Counted from the first letter of the stretch, positions 28,159 to 37,169 are shown. The stretch is 64,000 nt of DNA from Geomonas subterranea (GCF_019063845.1 NZ_CP077683.1:2542001-2606000); one strand, 5' to 3'. Numbers and translations are program-made. The notes: a model not told the origin generated them from the letters alone.

Positions 28159-29913
28159 CTATTCTTCAGTGCTCTTCTTCAGCTTCTCCTTGAGGAGGTC
28201 GCCAAAGCTGGAGGTTGCCTCGCCCTGGCTCCCCATGTAGGACGCCATTTCGGCTTTCTCCATGGCGGTCTGCAGCGCCTTGATGGAAAGGGCGATCTTC
28301 TTCTCGACCATGTCCACGTTCAGCACTACCGCCTCGAGCTCGTCGCCGACATTGGCGAAGTCTTTCGGGGAGGCGACTTTCTCGTAGGAGATCTCGGAGA
28401 CGTGGATCAGGCCCTCGATCCCTTCCTCGATCTCGACGAAGATGCCGAAGTCGGTCACGGAGGTCACTTTACCGTTGACCTTGGAGCCCGGCTTGTACTT
28501 CCTGGGGATCTCTTCCCACGGATCGGGAACCAGCTGCTTGATGCCCAGGGAGAGACGCTCGTTCTCGACGTCGATGTTGAGAACCACGGCCTGCACGGTC
28601 TGCCCCTTGCCGAACAGTTCGCCCGGGTGCTTCACGCGACGGGTCCAGGAGATGTCGGAGACGTGAACCAGGCCGTCGATGCCGTCCTCGATGCCGATGA
28701 AGACGCCGAAGTCGGTGATGTTCTTGATCTGGCCTTCGATCTTGGTGCCGACCGGGTAACGCTCGCCGATCACGGTCCAGGGGTTCACCTCGGTCTGCTT
28801 GAGACCCAGGGAGATCCTGCGGTTGCCCGGATCGACGCCCAGGATCACCGCCTCGACTTCCTCACCTACCTTGAGGATTTCGGACGGATGACGCACGCGG
28901 CGGGTCCAGGACATCTCGGAGACGTGCACCAGGCCTTCGATGCCGTCCTCGAGGGAGATGAATGCGCCGTAGTCGGTGAGGCTCACGACCTTGCCGCGTA
29001 CGCGCTCGCCTTCCTGGTAGCGGTCGGCCACGTTGAGCCACGGATCGGGCACGGTCTGCTTGAGGCCCAGGGAGATCTTCCCTTTCTCGCGGTCGTACTT
29101 GAGGACCATCACCTTCAGGGTGTCGCCGACCTTGACCATCTCGGACGGGTGACCCAAACGGCCCCAGGACATGTCGGTGACGTGCAGCAGGCCGTCGACG
29201 CCGCCCAGATCCACGAACGCGCCGTACTCGGCGATGTTCTTCACCACGCCGTCGACGATGTCGCCTTCCTTGAGGGTCGCCAGGGTTTCGGTCCTTGCCT
29301 TGTCGCGCTCCTCTTCGAGCAGCACGCGGCGGGACAGCACGAGGTTGCCGCGCTTCCTGTTCAGCTTGAGGATGCGGAACTCGTAGGTCTGGCCGATGAA
29401 ACGGTCCATGTTGCCGCCGGGACGCAGGTCAACCTGCGAAGCCGGGAGGAACGCCTCGACGCCCACATCGACGGTCATGCCGCCTTTCACCTTGCCGGTG
29501 ATCTTGCCTTCGATGGTGCCGCCTTCGCCGGCAGCGGCGATGGCTTCCCAGGCTACCTGGGAATCGGCCTTCTTCTTGGAAAGGACCATGTGGCCGCGGA
29601 TGTTCTCGCCGCGCTCGAAGTAGACGTTCACTTCGTCGCCGACTTTGACGGTCAGATCGCCGTTCTCGTCGATGAACTCGGCGATGCGGATGGCACCCTC
29701 CGACTTGTAGCCGACGTCAACCAGCACCACGTCCTGCTCGATCTGAACAACGACGGCCTTGACGACTTCGCCGCTCTGCGGCTGCCTCAGACTGTCCTGG
29801 AAAAGGTCAGCGAACTCGCCACCCATTTCTGCCTGGTCCATCTCCTCGTCATTATCGTGTAACCGCCTGATCGGCATATCTTTTTTCTTGAACGTACGTT
29901 TTTCATCACCCAT
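28159..29913 (-). CDS. rpsA: 30S ribosomal protein S1
   Basis: 584 residues with six S1 RNA-binding repeats. The later ones share GLVHVSE/D-(M/I)SW-T-RRV(R/K)HP blocks, for example near 350, 437 and 520 of the chain. S1 docks mRNA on the small ribosomal subunit. The N-terminus is an acidic leader (MDQAEMGGEFADLFQDSL). GAGGGGG lies upstream of the ATG. It has its own promoter overlapping the ispH stop, yet may also be read from the aro operon upstream. Confidence 0.95.
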   Translation of the reverse strand: MGDEKRTFKKKDMPIRRLHDNDEEMDQAEMGGEFADLFQDSLRQPQSGEVVKAVVVQIEQDVVLVDVGYKSEGAIRIAEFIDENGDLTVKVGDEVNVYFERGENIRGHMVLSKKKADSQVAWEAIAAAGEGGTIEGKITGKVKGGMTVDVGVEAFLPASQVDLRPGGNMDRFIGQTYEFRILKLNRKRGNLVLSRRVLLEEERDKARTETLATLKEGDIVDGVVKNIAEYGAFVDLGGVDGLLHVTDMSWGRLGHPSEMVKVGDTLKVMVLKYDREKGKISLGLKQTVPDPWLNVADRYQEGERVRGKVVSLTDYGAFISLEDGIEGLVHVSEMSWTRRVRHPSEILKVGEEVEAVILGVDPGNRRISLGLKQTEVNPWTVIGERYPVGTKIEGQIKNITDFGVFIGIEDGIDGLVHVSDISWTRRVKHPGELFGKGQTVQAVVLNIDVENERLSLGIKQLVPDPWEEIPRKYKPGSKVNGKVTSVTDFGIFVEIEEGIEGLIHVSEISYEKVASPKDFANVGDELEAVVLNVDMVEKKIALSIKALQTAMEKAEMASYMGSQGEATSSFGDLLKEKLKKSTEE

Positions 29914-29957
29914 TGAAACTGTTACCCCCTCGTGTAATCTCCATATAAAATCGAGCT

Positions 29958-29985
29958 AATTTAGCACATCGGACAAAAATATCAA
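29958..29985 (-). promoter_or_regulatory. Sigma-70 promoter of rpsA
   Basis: The minus strand has TTGATA (29985-29980), 16 bases, then TAAATT (29963-29958). The -35 overlaps the ispH stop codon. It gives rpsA independent expression inside a longer operon. Confidence 0.6.
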
Positions 29986-30833
29986 CCTATTTTATCTCTA
30001 TCGATGGCCGAAATTCTTTCCGTCACTTCGTCAATCAACCACTTGGGTGTCGACGCCCCGGCCGTCACCCCCACCCGTTGCACCCCGTCGAACCAGGCGG
30101 GATCGATCTGTCCTGCGGTTTCGATGTGGTGGGTGCGCGGCAAAAGCTCCCGGCAGATCTGGGCCAGGCGCCTCGTGTTGGCGCTGTTGAAGCCGCCGAT
30201 CACGATCATGCAGTCCACCTCGCCGGCGAGCTTCTTGGTCTCTTCCTGGCGCACGGCGGTGGCGTCGCAGATGGTGTTGTAGACCCGGGTCTCGCCGCCG
30301 CGGGCGAGGCAGGCGGCCACCACCTCGTTCAAGTGCTCGAACGATTGCGTGGTCTGCGCCACCACCCCCATCTTGGCCATCCGCGGCAGCCGCTCCACGT
30401 CCTTGCCGGAGCTGACCACGTAGACCCGACCGGTGGCATAGGAAACGATCCCCTGCACCTCCGGATGCACGGCGTCCCCCACCACGACCACGTCGTACCC
30501 TTCCCTGGAGAGTGTCGCCACGTGTTCCTGCGCCTTCTTCACGAACGGGCAGGTGGCGTCGACTATGGCCAGGTCGGCGCGGACCGCGGCTTCCAGTTCC
30601 TCGGCGGCGACGCCGTGGGAGCGGATGATCACGGTACTGCCGTTTTTGATCTCGGCCACGTCTTCGACCGACTTCACCCCCATCTCCTCGAGCCGCTGCA
30701 CCACCTGCGGCGAATGGATGATCGGGCCCAGGGTGTAGGTGTCCCCCCCCTTGTCGGCCGCGTCGAAGGCGAGATGGGTGGCCCTTTTGACGCCGAAGCA
30801 AAAACCTGCGTGTTTGGCCAGTATCACTTCCAT
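29982..30833 (-). CDS. ispH: 4-hydroxy-3-methylbut-2-enyl diphosphate reductase
   Basis: 283 residues from the ATG at 30833; the frame stays open upstream only over cmk. IspH makes IPP and DMAPP in the last step of the MEP isoprenoid pathway with a 4Fe-4S cluster. The three cluster Cys are in HAGFCFGVKRA, DATCPFVKKA and NTICDATAVRQ; the active-site region TQSFEHLNEVV and the final GASTPKWLIDEV are present. It starts 2 bases after the cmk stop. Confidence 0.95.
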   Translation of the reverse strand: MEVILAKHAGFCFGVKRATHLAFDAADKGGDTYTLGPIIHSPQVVQRLEEMGVKSVEDVAEIKNGSTVIIRSHGVAAEELEAAVRADLAIVDATCPFVKKAQEHVATLSREGYDVVVVGDAVHPEVQGIVSYATGRVYVVSSGKDVERLPRMAKMGVVAQTTQSFEHLNEVVAACLARGGETRVYNTICDATAVRQEETKKLAGEVDCMIVIGGFNSANTRRLAQICRELLPRTHHIETAGQIDPAWFDGVQRVGVTAGASTPKWLIDEVTERISAIDRDKIG

Positions 30834-30835
30834 GG

Positions 30836-31537
30836 TTACCCCTTGGCGCCCTGCACCAGGCGCTCGCGCACGGTGTTCTCCATTACCGTCAGCACCTCGT
30901 CGATGGAGAGGTTGGTGGAGTCGATCGGGAGCGCGTCCTCGGCCTGCCTGAGCGGCGCGTGCTCGCGTCCCTCGTCCTGCCGGTCGCGCTGGATCACCTT
31001 GGCGATGGTTTCCTCGAGCGTCGCTGCATCGCCGCGCGCGGCGAGTTCGAGATAGCGGCGCCGGCCGCGCTCCTCGGCGCTGGCGGAGAGGAAGAACTTC
31101 ACCTCGGCGTCCGGGAAGACCACGGTGCCGATGTCGCGTCCCTCGAGGATGACGCCCCCCTTGGCCCCCATCGCGCGCTGCATGGTCAAAAGCGCTTCGC
31201 GCACCGGTTTTCTGGCCGAGATGGCGGAGGTAAGGAGGCCGATCTCCTCGCTGCGGATCTCGGTGGAGACGTCCTCGCCGTTGGCCAGCACCCGGCAGGT
31301 CTCGCCGTCCCTCACGAAGGTGATTTCCAGCTCCCGGCACAGTTCGGCCAGTCCGGCGTCGTCATCGCTAGCGATGCCGGCACGCCGGGACATGAGGGCG
31401 ACGGCGCGGAACATGGCGCCGGTATCGATGTGAATGTAACCGAGGCGCCGGGCCAAAAGCTTGGTGAGGCTGCTTTTACCCGCCCCGGATGGACCGTCGA
31501 TCGCTACGATTACTCCGTTTTGCCTGACTGCACTCAA
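30836..31537 (-). CDS. cmk: Cytidylate kinase
   Basis: 233 residues. The P-loop is DGPSGAGKSS and the CMP-binding region reads HIDTGAMFRAVAL; later GRDIGTVVFPDAEVKFFLSAS and the lid region RDRQDEGREHAPL are typical. It phosphorylates CMP and dCMP. The start is TTG at 31537, overlapping the aroA stop (TTGA), with a G-rich ribosome-binding site inside aroA. Coupling to aroA and ispH is a conserved arrangement. Confidence 0.95.
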   Translation of the reverse strand: MSAVRQNGVIVAIDGPSGAGKSSLTKLLARRLGYIHIDTGAMFRAVALMSRRAGIASDDDAGLAELCRELEITFVRDGETCRVLANGEDVSTEIRSEEIGLLTSAISARKPVREALLTMQRAMGAKGGVILEGRDIGTVVFPDAEVKFFLSASAEERGRRRYLELAARGDAATLEETIAKVIQRDRQDEGREHAPLRQAEDALPIDSTNLSIDEVLTVMENTVRERLVQGAKG

Positions 31538-32823
31538 CGCTGTACTACCCCCTCGAGAAGTTCACGGAAGCCGGGGAACGAGGTGGCGATGCAGTCGACG
31601 TCGGAGATCGTGGTCTCTCCCTGCGCGACCAGCCCTGCCACCATCATGGACATGGCGATCCGGTGATCGCCGAAGCTGTCGGCGGCGCACGCCTTGAGGG
31701 CGGGGACGCCGGTGATTTCCATGCCGTCCGGAGTCTCCACAACGGTGACCCCGGCTCGTCTTAAATTGTCCGCCATGGCGGTTATGCGGTCGGTCTCCTT
31801 GACCCGCAATTCCTCCGCGCCGCTCACCACGGTAGTCCCCTCGGCAAGGGCCGCCGCAACGCAGATGGCCGGGAACTCGTCGATGGCGCGCGGCACCACT
31901 TCGCCGGAGATCGCCATGGCCTTCAACTGCGCGTGACGCACCCGTATGTCCGCCACCGGCTCGCCGGTCTCGTCCCGCTCGTTCAAAAGCTCGAGGTCCG
32001 CCCCCATCCCCTTCAGGATGTCGATGATGCCGGTGCGGGTCGGGTTGACGCCGACTCCCTTGATGAGAAGCTCCGCACCCGGAACGATGGATGCCGCCAC
32101 CATGAAGAAGGCAGCCGAGGAGATGTCGCCGGGGACCACGATGTCGCGTCCGGTCAGCTCGGCGCCGCCGCGAACCTTGACGCCGCCCGGAAAGGTTTCC
32201 ACGTTGGCGCCGAAGGCGCGCAGCATCCGCTCCGAGTGGTCGCGGGAGAGGTGCGGCTCGCGCACCACGGTCTCGCCCTCGGCGTAGAGCCCGGCCAGCA
32301 TGATGGCCGACTTCACCTGGGCGCTGGAGACCGGGGAGTCGTACTCGATCCCCTTCAGCTGGGAGCCCTGGATGGCGAGCGGCGCCTTTTCGCCGCCGGC
32401 ACGGCCGCCGATGCGCGCGCCCATCCTGGAGAGCGGCCCGACCACGCGCTTCATGGGGCGGGCGCGCAGGTACTTGTCGCCGGAGAGGACCGAGAAGAAG
32501 CTCTGGCCGGCGAGAAGCCCGGTGAGGAGCCTCATCGAGGTGCCGGAGTTGCCGCAGTCGAGGACGTCGGTCGGCTCCTCCAGTCCGTGCAGCCCCTTGC
32601 CCACGATGGTGACCGTCTCGCCGTCATCGTCGATCTGCACCCCCATGGCGCGGAAGGCCTCCAGGGTAGCGAGGGCGTCCTCACCGCGCAGGAAGCCGGA
32701 GACCTTGGTCACGCCGTTGGCGATGGAGCCGAACATGATGGAGCGGTGCGATATGGACTTGTCGCCGGGGACGCGGATCTCGCCGCGCACGCTCCTGGCG
32801 GGTTGTACGGTGTAGCTTTGCAT
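31534..32823 (-). CDS. aroA: 5-enolpyruvylshikimate-3-phosphate synthase
   Basis: 429 residues from the ATG at 32823, which follows GAGGTG; a start 24 bases upstream lacks a site. Substrate motifs are GDKSISHRSIM near the start, CGNSGTSMRLLTG in the middle and KETDRITAMADNLRRAG late. The Ala residue in GNSGTSMRLL and the overall sequence resemble the class II (Bacillus-like) group more than the E. coli type. It joins shikimate 3-phosphate to phosphoenolpyruvate in the chorismate pathway. Confidence 0.95.
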   Translation of the reverse strand: MQSYTVQPARSVRGEIRVPGDKSISHRSIMFGSIANGVTKVSGFLRGEDALATLEAFRAMGVQIDDDGETVTIVGKGLHGLEEPTDVLDCGNSGTSMRLLTGLLAGQSFFSVLSGDKYLRARPMKRVVGPLSRMGARIGGRAGGEKAPLAIQGSQLKGIEYDSPVSSAQVKSAIMLAGLYAEGETVVREPHLSRDHSERMLRAFGANVETFPGGVKVRGGAELTGRDIVVPGDISSAAFFMVAASIVPGAELLIKGVGVNPTRTGIIDILKGMGADLELLNERDETGEPVADIRVRHAQLKAMAISGEVVPRAIDEFPAICVAAALAEGTTVVSGAEELRVKETDRITAMADNLRRAGVTVVETPDGMEITGVPALKACAADSFGDHRIAMSMMVAGLVAQGETTISDVDCIATSFPGFRELLEGVVQR

Positions 32824-32852
32824 GAAGCACCTCGCTGCCGCTTTCAAATTTT

Positions 32853-32884
32853 TCTGTCGGACCTGTCGGACTGGTCAGACTGGG
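32853..32884. repeat. Short tandem repeat, unit about 9 bases
   Basis: CTGTCGGAC occurs twice in a row, followed by TGGTCAGAC and TGGG, between tyrA and aroA. It is imperfect and only about 3.5 units long. Confidence 0.45.
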
Positions 32885-32905
32885 TTTGCCCCCTGCGGTT
32901 CGCTG

Positions 32906-33766
32906 TTAGAGAATGGCATCCCGCTTCTGCTTCGAGTTCAGGAAGAAGGCCTGCAGGCCGCCGGCATCCCCCTCCGCCACCAGGGTGCGCAGTTTCTCCA
33001 GGTACACGGAAAAGAAGTCCATCATCTCGAGGATCGCCTCGCGGTTGGTAAGCGCGATGTCGCGCCACATGACCGGGTCGGAAGATGCAATCCGGGTAAA
33101 GTCCCTGAAACCGCCGGCGGAAAAGGAAAGCAGATCGCCGCCGAAGCGGTCGTAGCCGTCCACGGCATTCACCAGCGAGTAGGCCACCATGTGCGGCAGG
33201 TGCGAGATGGCGGCCACCACCAGGTCGTGCTGCACGGGGTCCATGAGCGGCACGTTCGAACCGGCCACCTTCCAGAGCCCGACCACCTTCTCCAGCGCCG
33301 CCGGATCGGTGTTGGCGGTCGGGGTGACGATGCAGCGCCTCCCCACGTACAGGGTGGAGAAGGATGCCTCGACGCCCGAATGTTCGGTCCCGGCGATCGG
33401 GTGCCCTCCGACGAAGAAGGTTCCTTCCGGCATGAGCGGCTCGCACGCCGTCACCACGGTCTCCTTGACGGAGCCGCCGTCGGTGACGATGCACCCAGGC
33501 GCCAGGTACGGCGCTATCTCCGCGACCACCTTCGGTATGGTGCAGACCGGCGTCGCCACGAAAACGAGATCGGCTCCGGCCACCCCTTCCCTGGCATCGG
33601 TGGTGTAGCTGTCCAAAACGCCCAGCTCGACGCCGCGCTTCAGGTTCGCTTCGCCGCGGCCGACGCCGACCACCTCGTCCACGGCCCCCTTCTCGCGCAG
33701 GACCCGCGCCAGGGAACCGCCGATCAGCCCGACGCCGATCACGGCCATTTTCTTGAAGTGGACCAT
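32906..33766 (-). CDS. tyrA: Prephenate dehydrogenase
   Basis: 286 residues. A Rossmann nucleotide site opens the chain (MAVIGVGLIGGSLARVL). DLVFVATPV, VTDGGSVKE and FVGGHPIAGTEHSGVEAS are family signatures; the His in GGHPIAG is the catalytic one. It converts prephenate to 4-hydroxyphenylpyruvate for tyrosine. There is no fused chorismate mutase, as that domain is in pheA. GAGGGGG precedes the ATG, 12 bases after the pheA stop. Confidence 0.93.
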   Translation of the reverse strand: MVHFKKMAVIGVGLIGGSLARVLREKGAVDEVVGVGRGEANLKRGVELGVLDSYTTDAREGVAGADLVFVATPVCTIPKVVAEIAPYLAPGCIVTDGGSVKETVVTACEPLMPEGTFFVGGHPIAGTEHSGVEASFSTLYVGRRCIVTPTANTDPAALEKVVGLWKVAGSNVPLMDPVQHDLVVAAISHLPHMVAYSLVNAVDGYDRFGGDLLSFSAGGFRDFTRIASSDPVMWRDIALTNREAILEMMDFFSVYLEKLRTLVAEGDAGGLQAFFLNSKQKRDAIL

Positions 33767-33778
33767 GCTAGTTCCCCC

Positions 33779-34858
33779 TCACTGACGTGCCCGGGGGTAC
33801 GAGCCCAGCACCTTCACGAACTGGCAGCAGGTGGAGAGATCCTGCACCGCCTCGCCGACGGCGGGATCGGAGATGTGCCCGGAGAGGTCGAGGTAGAAGA
33901 TGTATTCCCACGCCTTCTTCTTGAGCGGGCGGGACTCGATCTTGGAGAGGTTGATGCCGCGCTTGGCAAAGGGCTCCAGCATCCGGTGCAGGATCCCCGG
34001 CTCGTCGCGCACCGAGAACATGAGCGAGGTCTTGTCGTCGCCGCTGCGGTCGGCCATCTTCCGGCCGACGACCAGGAACCTGGTGAAGTTGTTCACCTGG
34101 TCCTCGATGCGGGCCTTGACGATCTTCAGGTTGTAAATGGAAGAGGCGTACTCGCTGGCGATGGCCGCCGCCGTGTAGTCCTCGGCCACGATCTGGGCGG
34201 CGAGCGTCGTGGAGGCGACGTCGACCAGGGGGACGTTGGGGAGGTTCTCGGCGAGCCACTTGCGGCACTGGGCCAGGGGCTGCGGATGCGAGTAGACCTT
34301 CTTGATGTCTTCGAAGCGTCCGGTCCTCGAAAGCAGGAAGTGGGACACCTCCAAAAGGACCTCCGCGTTGATCTTCAGTTCGCTCTCCATGAACATGTCG
34401 AGCGTGTGGGAGATCATACCCTCGGTGGTGTTCTCGACCGGCACCACGCCGTAGTACGCCTCGCCCTTTTCCACCGCCTCGAAGACGGCGGGAATGGAGC
34501 GCTCCGGCGAGAGCGAGGCCGACAGGCCGAAGTGCTGCATGGCGGCCAGGTGGCTGAAGGTGGCGTTGGGCCCCAGGAAGGCGACCTTCAAAGGCTTTTC
34601 CAGCGCCAGCGACGCCGAGATGATCTCGCGGAACACGCCGCGCACCGCCTCGGCCGGGAACGGCCCGGGGTTTGCCGCGGCGAGCCGCTCGTAGATCTCC
34701 CTCTCGCGGTTGGGCACGTGGAAGTCGCTGCGGTTTTCCGTCTTAACCGCGCCAACCTGCATCACGAGCTTGGCCCGTTCGTTGAGAAGTTCCAGGATGC
34801 GATCGTCCACCGCATCTATTTCCTGACGGAGTTTTGCCAGAGTCTGCTTTTCTTTCAA
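33779..34858 (-). CDS. pheA: Bifunctional chorismate mutase / prephenate dehydratase
   Basis: 359 residues. The first 85 or so form an AroQ-type chorismate mutase (LRQEIDAVDDRILELLNERAKL). Then comes the dehydratase domain (AFLGPNATFSHLAAM, VPVENTTEGMI, and NNFTRFLVVG with the catalytic Thr-Arg-Phe) and a C-terminal ACT domain (EPGILHRMLEPFAKRGINLS, then ESRPLKKKAWEY), which usually binds phenylalanine for feedback control. The start is TTG at 34858: the frame is closed by a TGA three codons upstream, and AGGTGA lies before it. It is first in the pheA-tyrA-aroA-cmk-ispH-rpsA-ihfB run. Confidence 0.95.
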   Translation of the reverse strand: MKEKQTLAKLRQEIDAVDDRILELLNERAKLVMQVGAVKTENRSDFHVPNREREIYERLAAANPGPFPAEAVRGVFREIISASLALEKPLKVAFLGPNATFSHLAAMQHFGLSASLSPERSIPAVFEAVEKGEAYYGVVPVENTTEGMISHTLDMFMESELKINAEVLLEVSHFLLSRTGRFEDIKKVYSHPQPLAQCRKWLAENLPNVPLVDVASTTLAAQIVAEDYTAAAIASEYASSIYNLKIVKARIEDQVNNFTRFLVVGRKMADRSGDDKTSLMFSVRDEPGILHRMLEPFAKRGINLSKIESRPLKKKAWEYIFYLDLSGHISDPAVGEAVQDLSTCCQFVKVLGSYPRARQ

Positions 34859-34908
34859 AGCTTTCGGTCACCTTTCAGGAGGGATAGTGGCTTTTTGCGG
34901 AGCTGCTA

Positions 34909-34937
34909 TTTATAAGGCACCCGCCGCAAATATGCAA
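34909..34937 (-). promoter_or_regulatory. Sigma-70 promoter of the pheA operon
   Basis: On the minus strand TTGCAT (34937-34932), 17 bases, then TATAAA (34914-34909). The start site would be about 44 bases before the pheA TTG. No leader peptide or attenuator was recognised. Confidence 0.65.
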
Positions 34938-34952
34938 CTTTTTTTCTATTTC

Positions 34953-35696
34953 TCAGGTCACCTCGGGGTGCGCCTCCGGGTTCATCGGGTTCATGCGGAC
35001 CGCGAGCGAGAAGAGGTAGGGGTAGTCCTTCTGCAGGTGCGCCATGTAGGAGAGCCACTCCATGAGGAGGTAGGTATGCGCGCGTTTCATGTCGCCGCTC
35101 AGGTGCTCCATGTCGCTTGCGGGGAGTCCGGCAAGGGAGCGGCGGGCCTGAAGCTCCTCGATCAGGTGGAACACGGCCCAGAGGAGGTCGGTGAAGGAGT
35201 CGTGCTCCAAGAGGTTCGGGTTCTCCATGAGCGACAGCATCACCCCTTTCTTCTCGGCCAGAAAGGCCCTCAGGGCGGCGAGGTCGCCGGAGCGGGAATC
35301 GGGGCGGATTTCGTGCTCCTTGAGGAATGCCCGCGCCGCGCGGTAATCCTCCTCGCGCCAGCGCACCGTGACCCTGAGCCTCGTGGAGAGCTCCTCGCCG
35401 TCGGGATAGAAGTCGTGCAGGTCCCGAAGCAGCGGCGAGCCGACCTCGCTGAAGAAGATCCCGATGACCATGTTCAGCTTCTTGATCATAGCCTCGCGCT
35501 CGCGCTCCTTGAGCACGCGTTCGATCATCAGGGTGACGAAGAGGACGTAGACCGGGAGGAAGGCCACGTTGGACATGAAGTTGAAGCCGATCTCCTCCGC
35601 GCGGGGGAACAGGAAATAGTCGGCGAGGTACAGGATCAGGGAGATGAGCAGCAGCAGCCAGACGATGCGGTCCTTGGGCAGACGAAGAAATCTCAA
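34953..35696 (-). CDS. Hypothetical membrane protein
   Basis: 247 residues from the TTG at 35696, chosen because GGAGG stands five bases upstream; the longer frame to 35807 reads through a dispersed repeat and is unlikely to be coding. Two membrane helices open the chain (IVWLLLLISLILYLADYFLF and FLPVYVLFVTLMIERVL). The rest is a soluble, mainly helical domain with many charged residues (EREREAMIKKLNMVIGIF; DLLWAVFHLIEELQARR). No family was recognised. It follows the ABC exporter genes on the same strand, separated by the CGCAAAG repeat. Confidence 0.65.
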   Translation of the reverse strand: MRFLRLPKDRIVWLLLLISLILYLADYFLFPRAEEIGFNFMSNVAFLPVYVLFVTLMIERVLKEREREAMIKKLNMVIGIFFSEVGSPLLRDLHDFYPDGEELSTRLRVTVRWREEDYRAARAFLKEHEIRPDSRSGDLAALRAFLAEKKGVMLSLMENPNLLEHDSFTDLLWAVFHLIEELQARRSLAGLPASDMEHLSGDMKRAHTYLLMEWLSYMAHLQKDYPYLFSLAVRMNPMNPEAHPEVT

Positions 35697-35715
35697 AGAA
35701 GCCTCCAAGCAAAGC

Positions 35716-35855
35716 GCCTCACGCAAAGCCGCAAAGACGCAAAGAAAGTCAAAGACAAAAGAGGTAAAACGGGGTGGCAATCTTATATGCTTTACGGCAA
35801 AAGGCAAAGATGAAATTAAAAGCTGTCCTTTGCGCCTTTGCGGCTTTGCGTGACC
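35716..35855. repeat. CGCAAAG-octamer inverted-repeat element
   Basis: The left arm (35716-35744) contains ACGCAAAG-CCGCAAAG-ACGCAAAG; the right arm (35828-35854) is its near-exact complement, ending CGGCTTTGCGTGA. About 85 bases lie between. No coding capacity. Confidence 0.7.
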
Positions 35856-35873
35856 CGGTTTGCGTGAGAGGGG

Positions 35874-37031
35874 TTACCCGATCCGTTTCAGGCCGTCGGC
35901 GATGCGGATGGTGGCGCCGCGCCAGGTGGGGAAAATGCCCGAAACGACACCGACCGAGAGGGCAGCCAGCAATTCGAGCAGCAGCGTCTCGCTGGAAACG
36001 CTGAAGTAGGGGAAAAACTGGGCGAGCTCGGTCTCGATCCAAGCCGCGGCCGGGAAGGTGGCGACGACGCCGAGGACGCCACCAAGAAAGGAGATGGCGA
36101 CGGATTCCCCGAAGATCAGCCCCGCCAGGTGCCCCCCCTTGAAGCCGAGGGTCTTCAGGGTGGCGTACTCGCCGATCCGCTCGCGCGCCGTCATGGCCAT
36201 GGTGTTGGCCGCCACCACCATGATGATGGCGATCACCATGTACGACACGATCTGGATGGCGATCATGATCGCCTCGGTCATGGACACGAAGCTCATGTGG
36301 AAGGCCTTCTCGGTTTCCGTCAGGGTCTCCGCCAGCGAGTTCTTGAAAAGCGAGTCGATGGCGAGGGCCACATCCGGGGCGAGTTCTGGCTTTTTCACCC
36401 CGACGACGAAGTAGCCGACCTGGTCGGCGCGCCGGGGAACGGTCTGGCGCATGGTCTCGTTCAGGTAGTTCCAGTGGAAGAGGAGGATGCGCTCCTCGGT
36501 CGCTTTCTCCTTGCCGTGGTAGATGCCGCGCAGCACGAACTCCCATTGCCCCGGGTAGATGGTCCCCTTCAGGGTGATCAGGTCGCCGACCTTCCAGCCG
36601 TAGGTGCGGGCCAGGCGTTCCCCGACGATGCACCCCTTGCGGTCCAGGAGGAAATCGTTCTTCTCCTTGGGAGAGAGGATGAACTCCGGGTAGAGCTCCA
36701 TGTAGCCGCGGGGCTCGATGGCGTAGTTGGCGAAGAAGTTCTTGGGCTCCTTGTAGTAGGCGCCGAACCAGTTGCCGTAGGAGACCGTGGTGACCCCGGA
36801 TACGCCCCGGATCCGTTCGAGGTAGGAGATGGGGAGCGGGAAGACGAGGGAGATGGCGTTACGGGTGACGAGCCGCGTGTCCGAGGCGTGCTCGGCGCCG
36901 GAGTACCAAAGGCCGACCAGGGTACGCAGTAGGCCGAAGGCGAGCACCGCCACGGCCACACCCACGACGGTGAGGACGGAACGGAGCCGGTGCCGGAAGA
37001 GATTCCTGAGGATGTATTTCAGGATGAACAT
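35874..37031 (-). CDS. ABC transporter permease, MacB/FtsX type (second permease)
   Basis: 385 residues from the ATG at 37031 (AGGGG upstream). The topology is of MacB type: one N-terminal helix (LTVVGVAVAVLAFGLL), a periplasmic domain of about 230 residues, and three helices at the end (IAIQIVSYMVIAIIMVVAANT, SVAISFLGGVLGVVATFPAA, LLELLAALSVGVVSGIFPTW). The FtsX signature ERIGEYATLKTLGFKGGHL is present. With the other permease and the ATPase it should form an exporter or lipoprotein-releasing pump. A palindromic element separates it from the first permease. Confidence 0.88.
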   Translation of the reverse strand: MFILKYILRNLFRHRLRSVLTVVGVAVAVLAFGLLRTLVGLWYSGAEHASDTRLVTRNAISLVFPLPISYLERIRGVSGVTTVSYGNWFGAYYKEPKNFFANYAIEPRGYMELYPEFILSPKEKNDFLLDRKGCIVGERLARTYGWKVGDLITLKGTIYPGQWEFVLRGIYHGKEKATEERILLFHWNYLNETMRQTVPRRADQVGYFVVGVKKPELAPDVALAIDSLFKNSLAETLTETEKAFHMSFVSMTEAIMIAIQIVSYMVIAIIMVVAANTMAMTARERIGEYATLKTLGFKGGHLAGLIFGESVAISFLGGVLGVVATFPAAAWIETELAQFFPYFSVSSETLLLELLAALSVGVVSGIFPTWRGATIRIADGLKRIG

Positions 37032-37041
37032 CAAAACCCCT

Positions 37042-37167
37042 AAACCATTGGCCACGGAGAAAATCTGAGGAAATCTGAGAAACGCGAAAACCCAAAAGGC
37101 TTTGAGGGATAACCCAAAAGACTTCAGGTCTTCTCCGAAGTTCTCAGATTTTCTCCGGGGCTAACGG
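37042..37167. repeat. Palindromic dispersed element, copy 1
   Basis: Arms beginning ACCATTGGCCACGGAGAAAA and, in complement, a matching CGGAGAAAATCTGAGAA sequence at the right end. The same arms occur at 43343-43474. This copy separates the two ABC permease genes. Confidence 0.75.
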
Positions 37168-37169
37168 TT

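Noticed and set aside
28150-29862. 570-residue plus-strand open frame opposite rpsA
   Set aside because: Antisense shadow of the repetitive S1 gene; its periodicity mirrors the S1 repeats and it matches no family.
32853-32884. Phase-variable tandem repeat between tyrA and aroA
   Set aside because: Only about 3.5 imperfect units, outside the reading frames and not placed between promoter elements.
34953-35807. Longer start for the hypothetical membrane protein near 35807
   Set aside because: The extra residues are encoded by the CGCAAAG dispersed repeat, while the TTG at 35696 has a GGAGG site.
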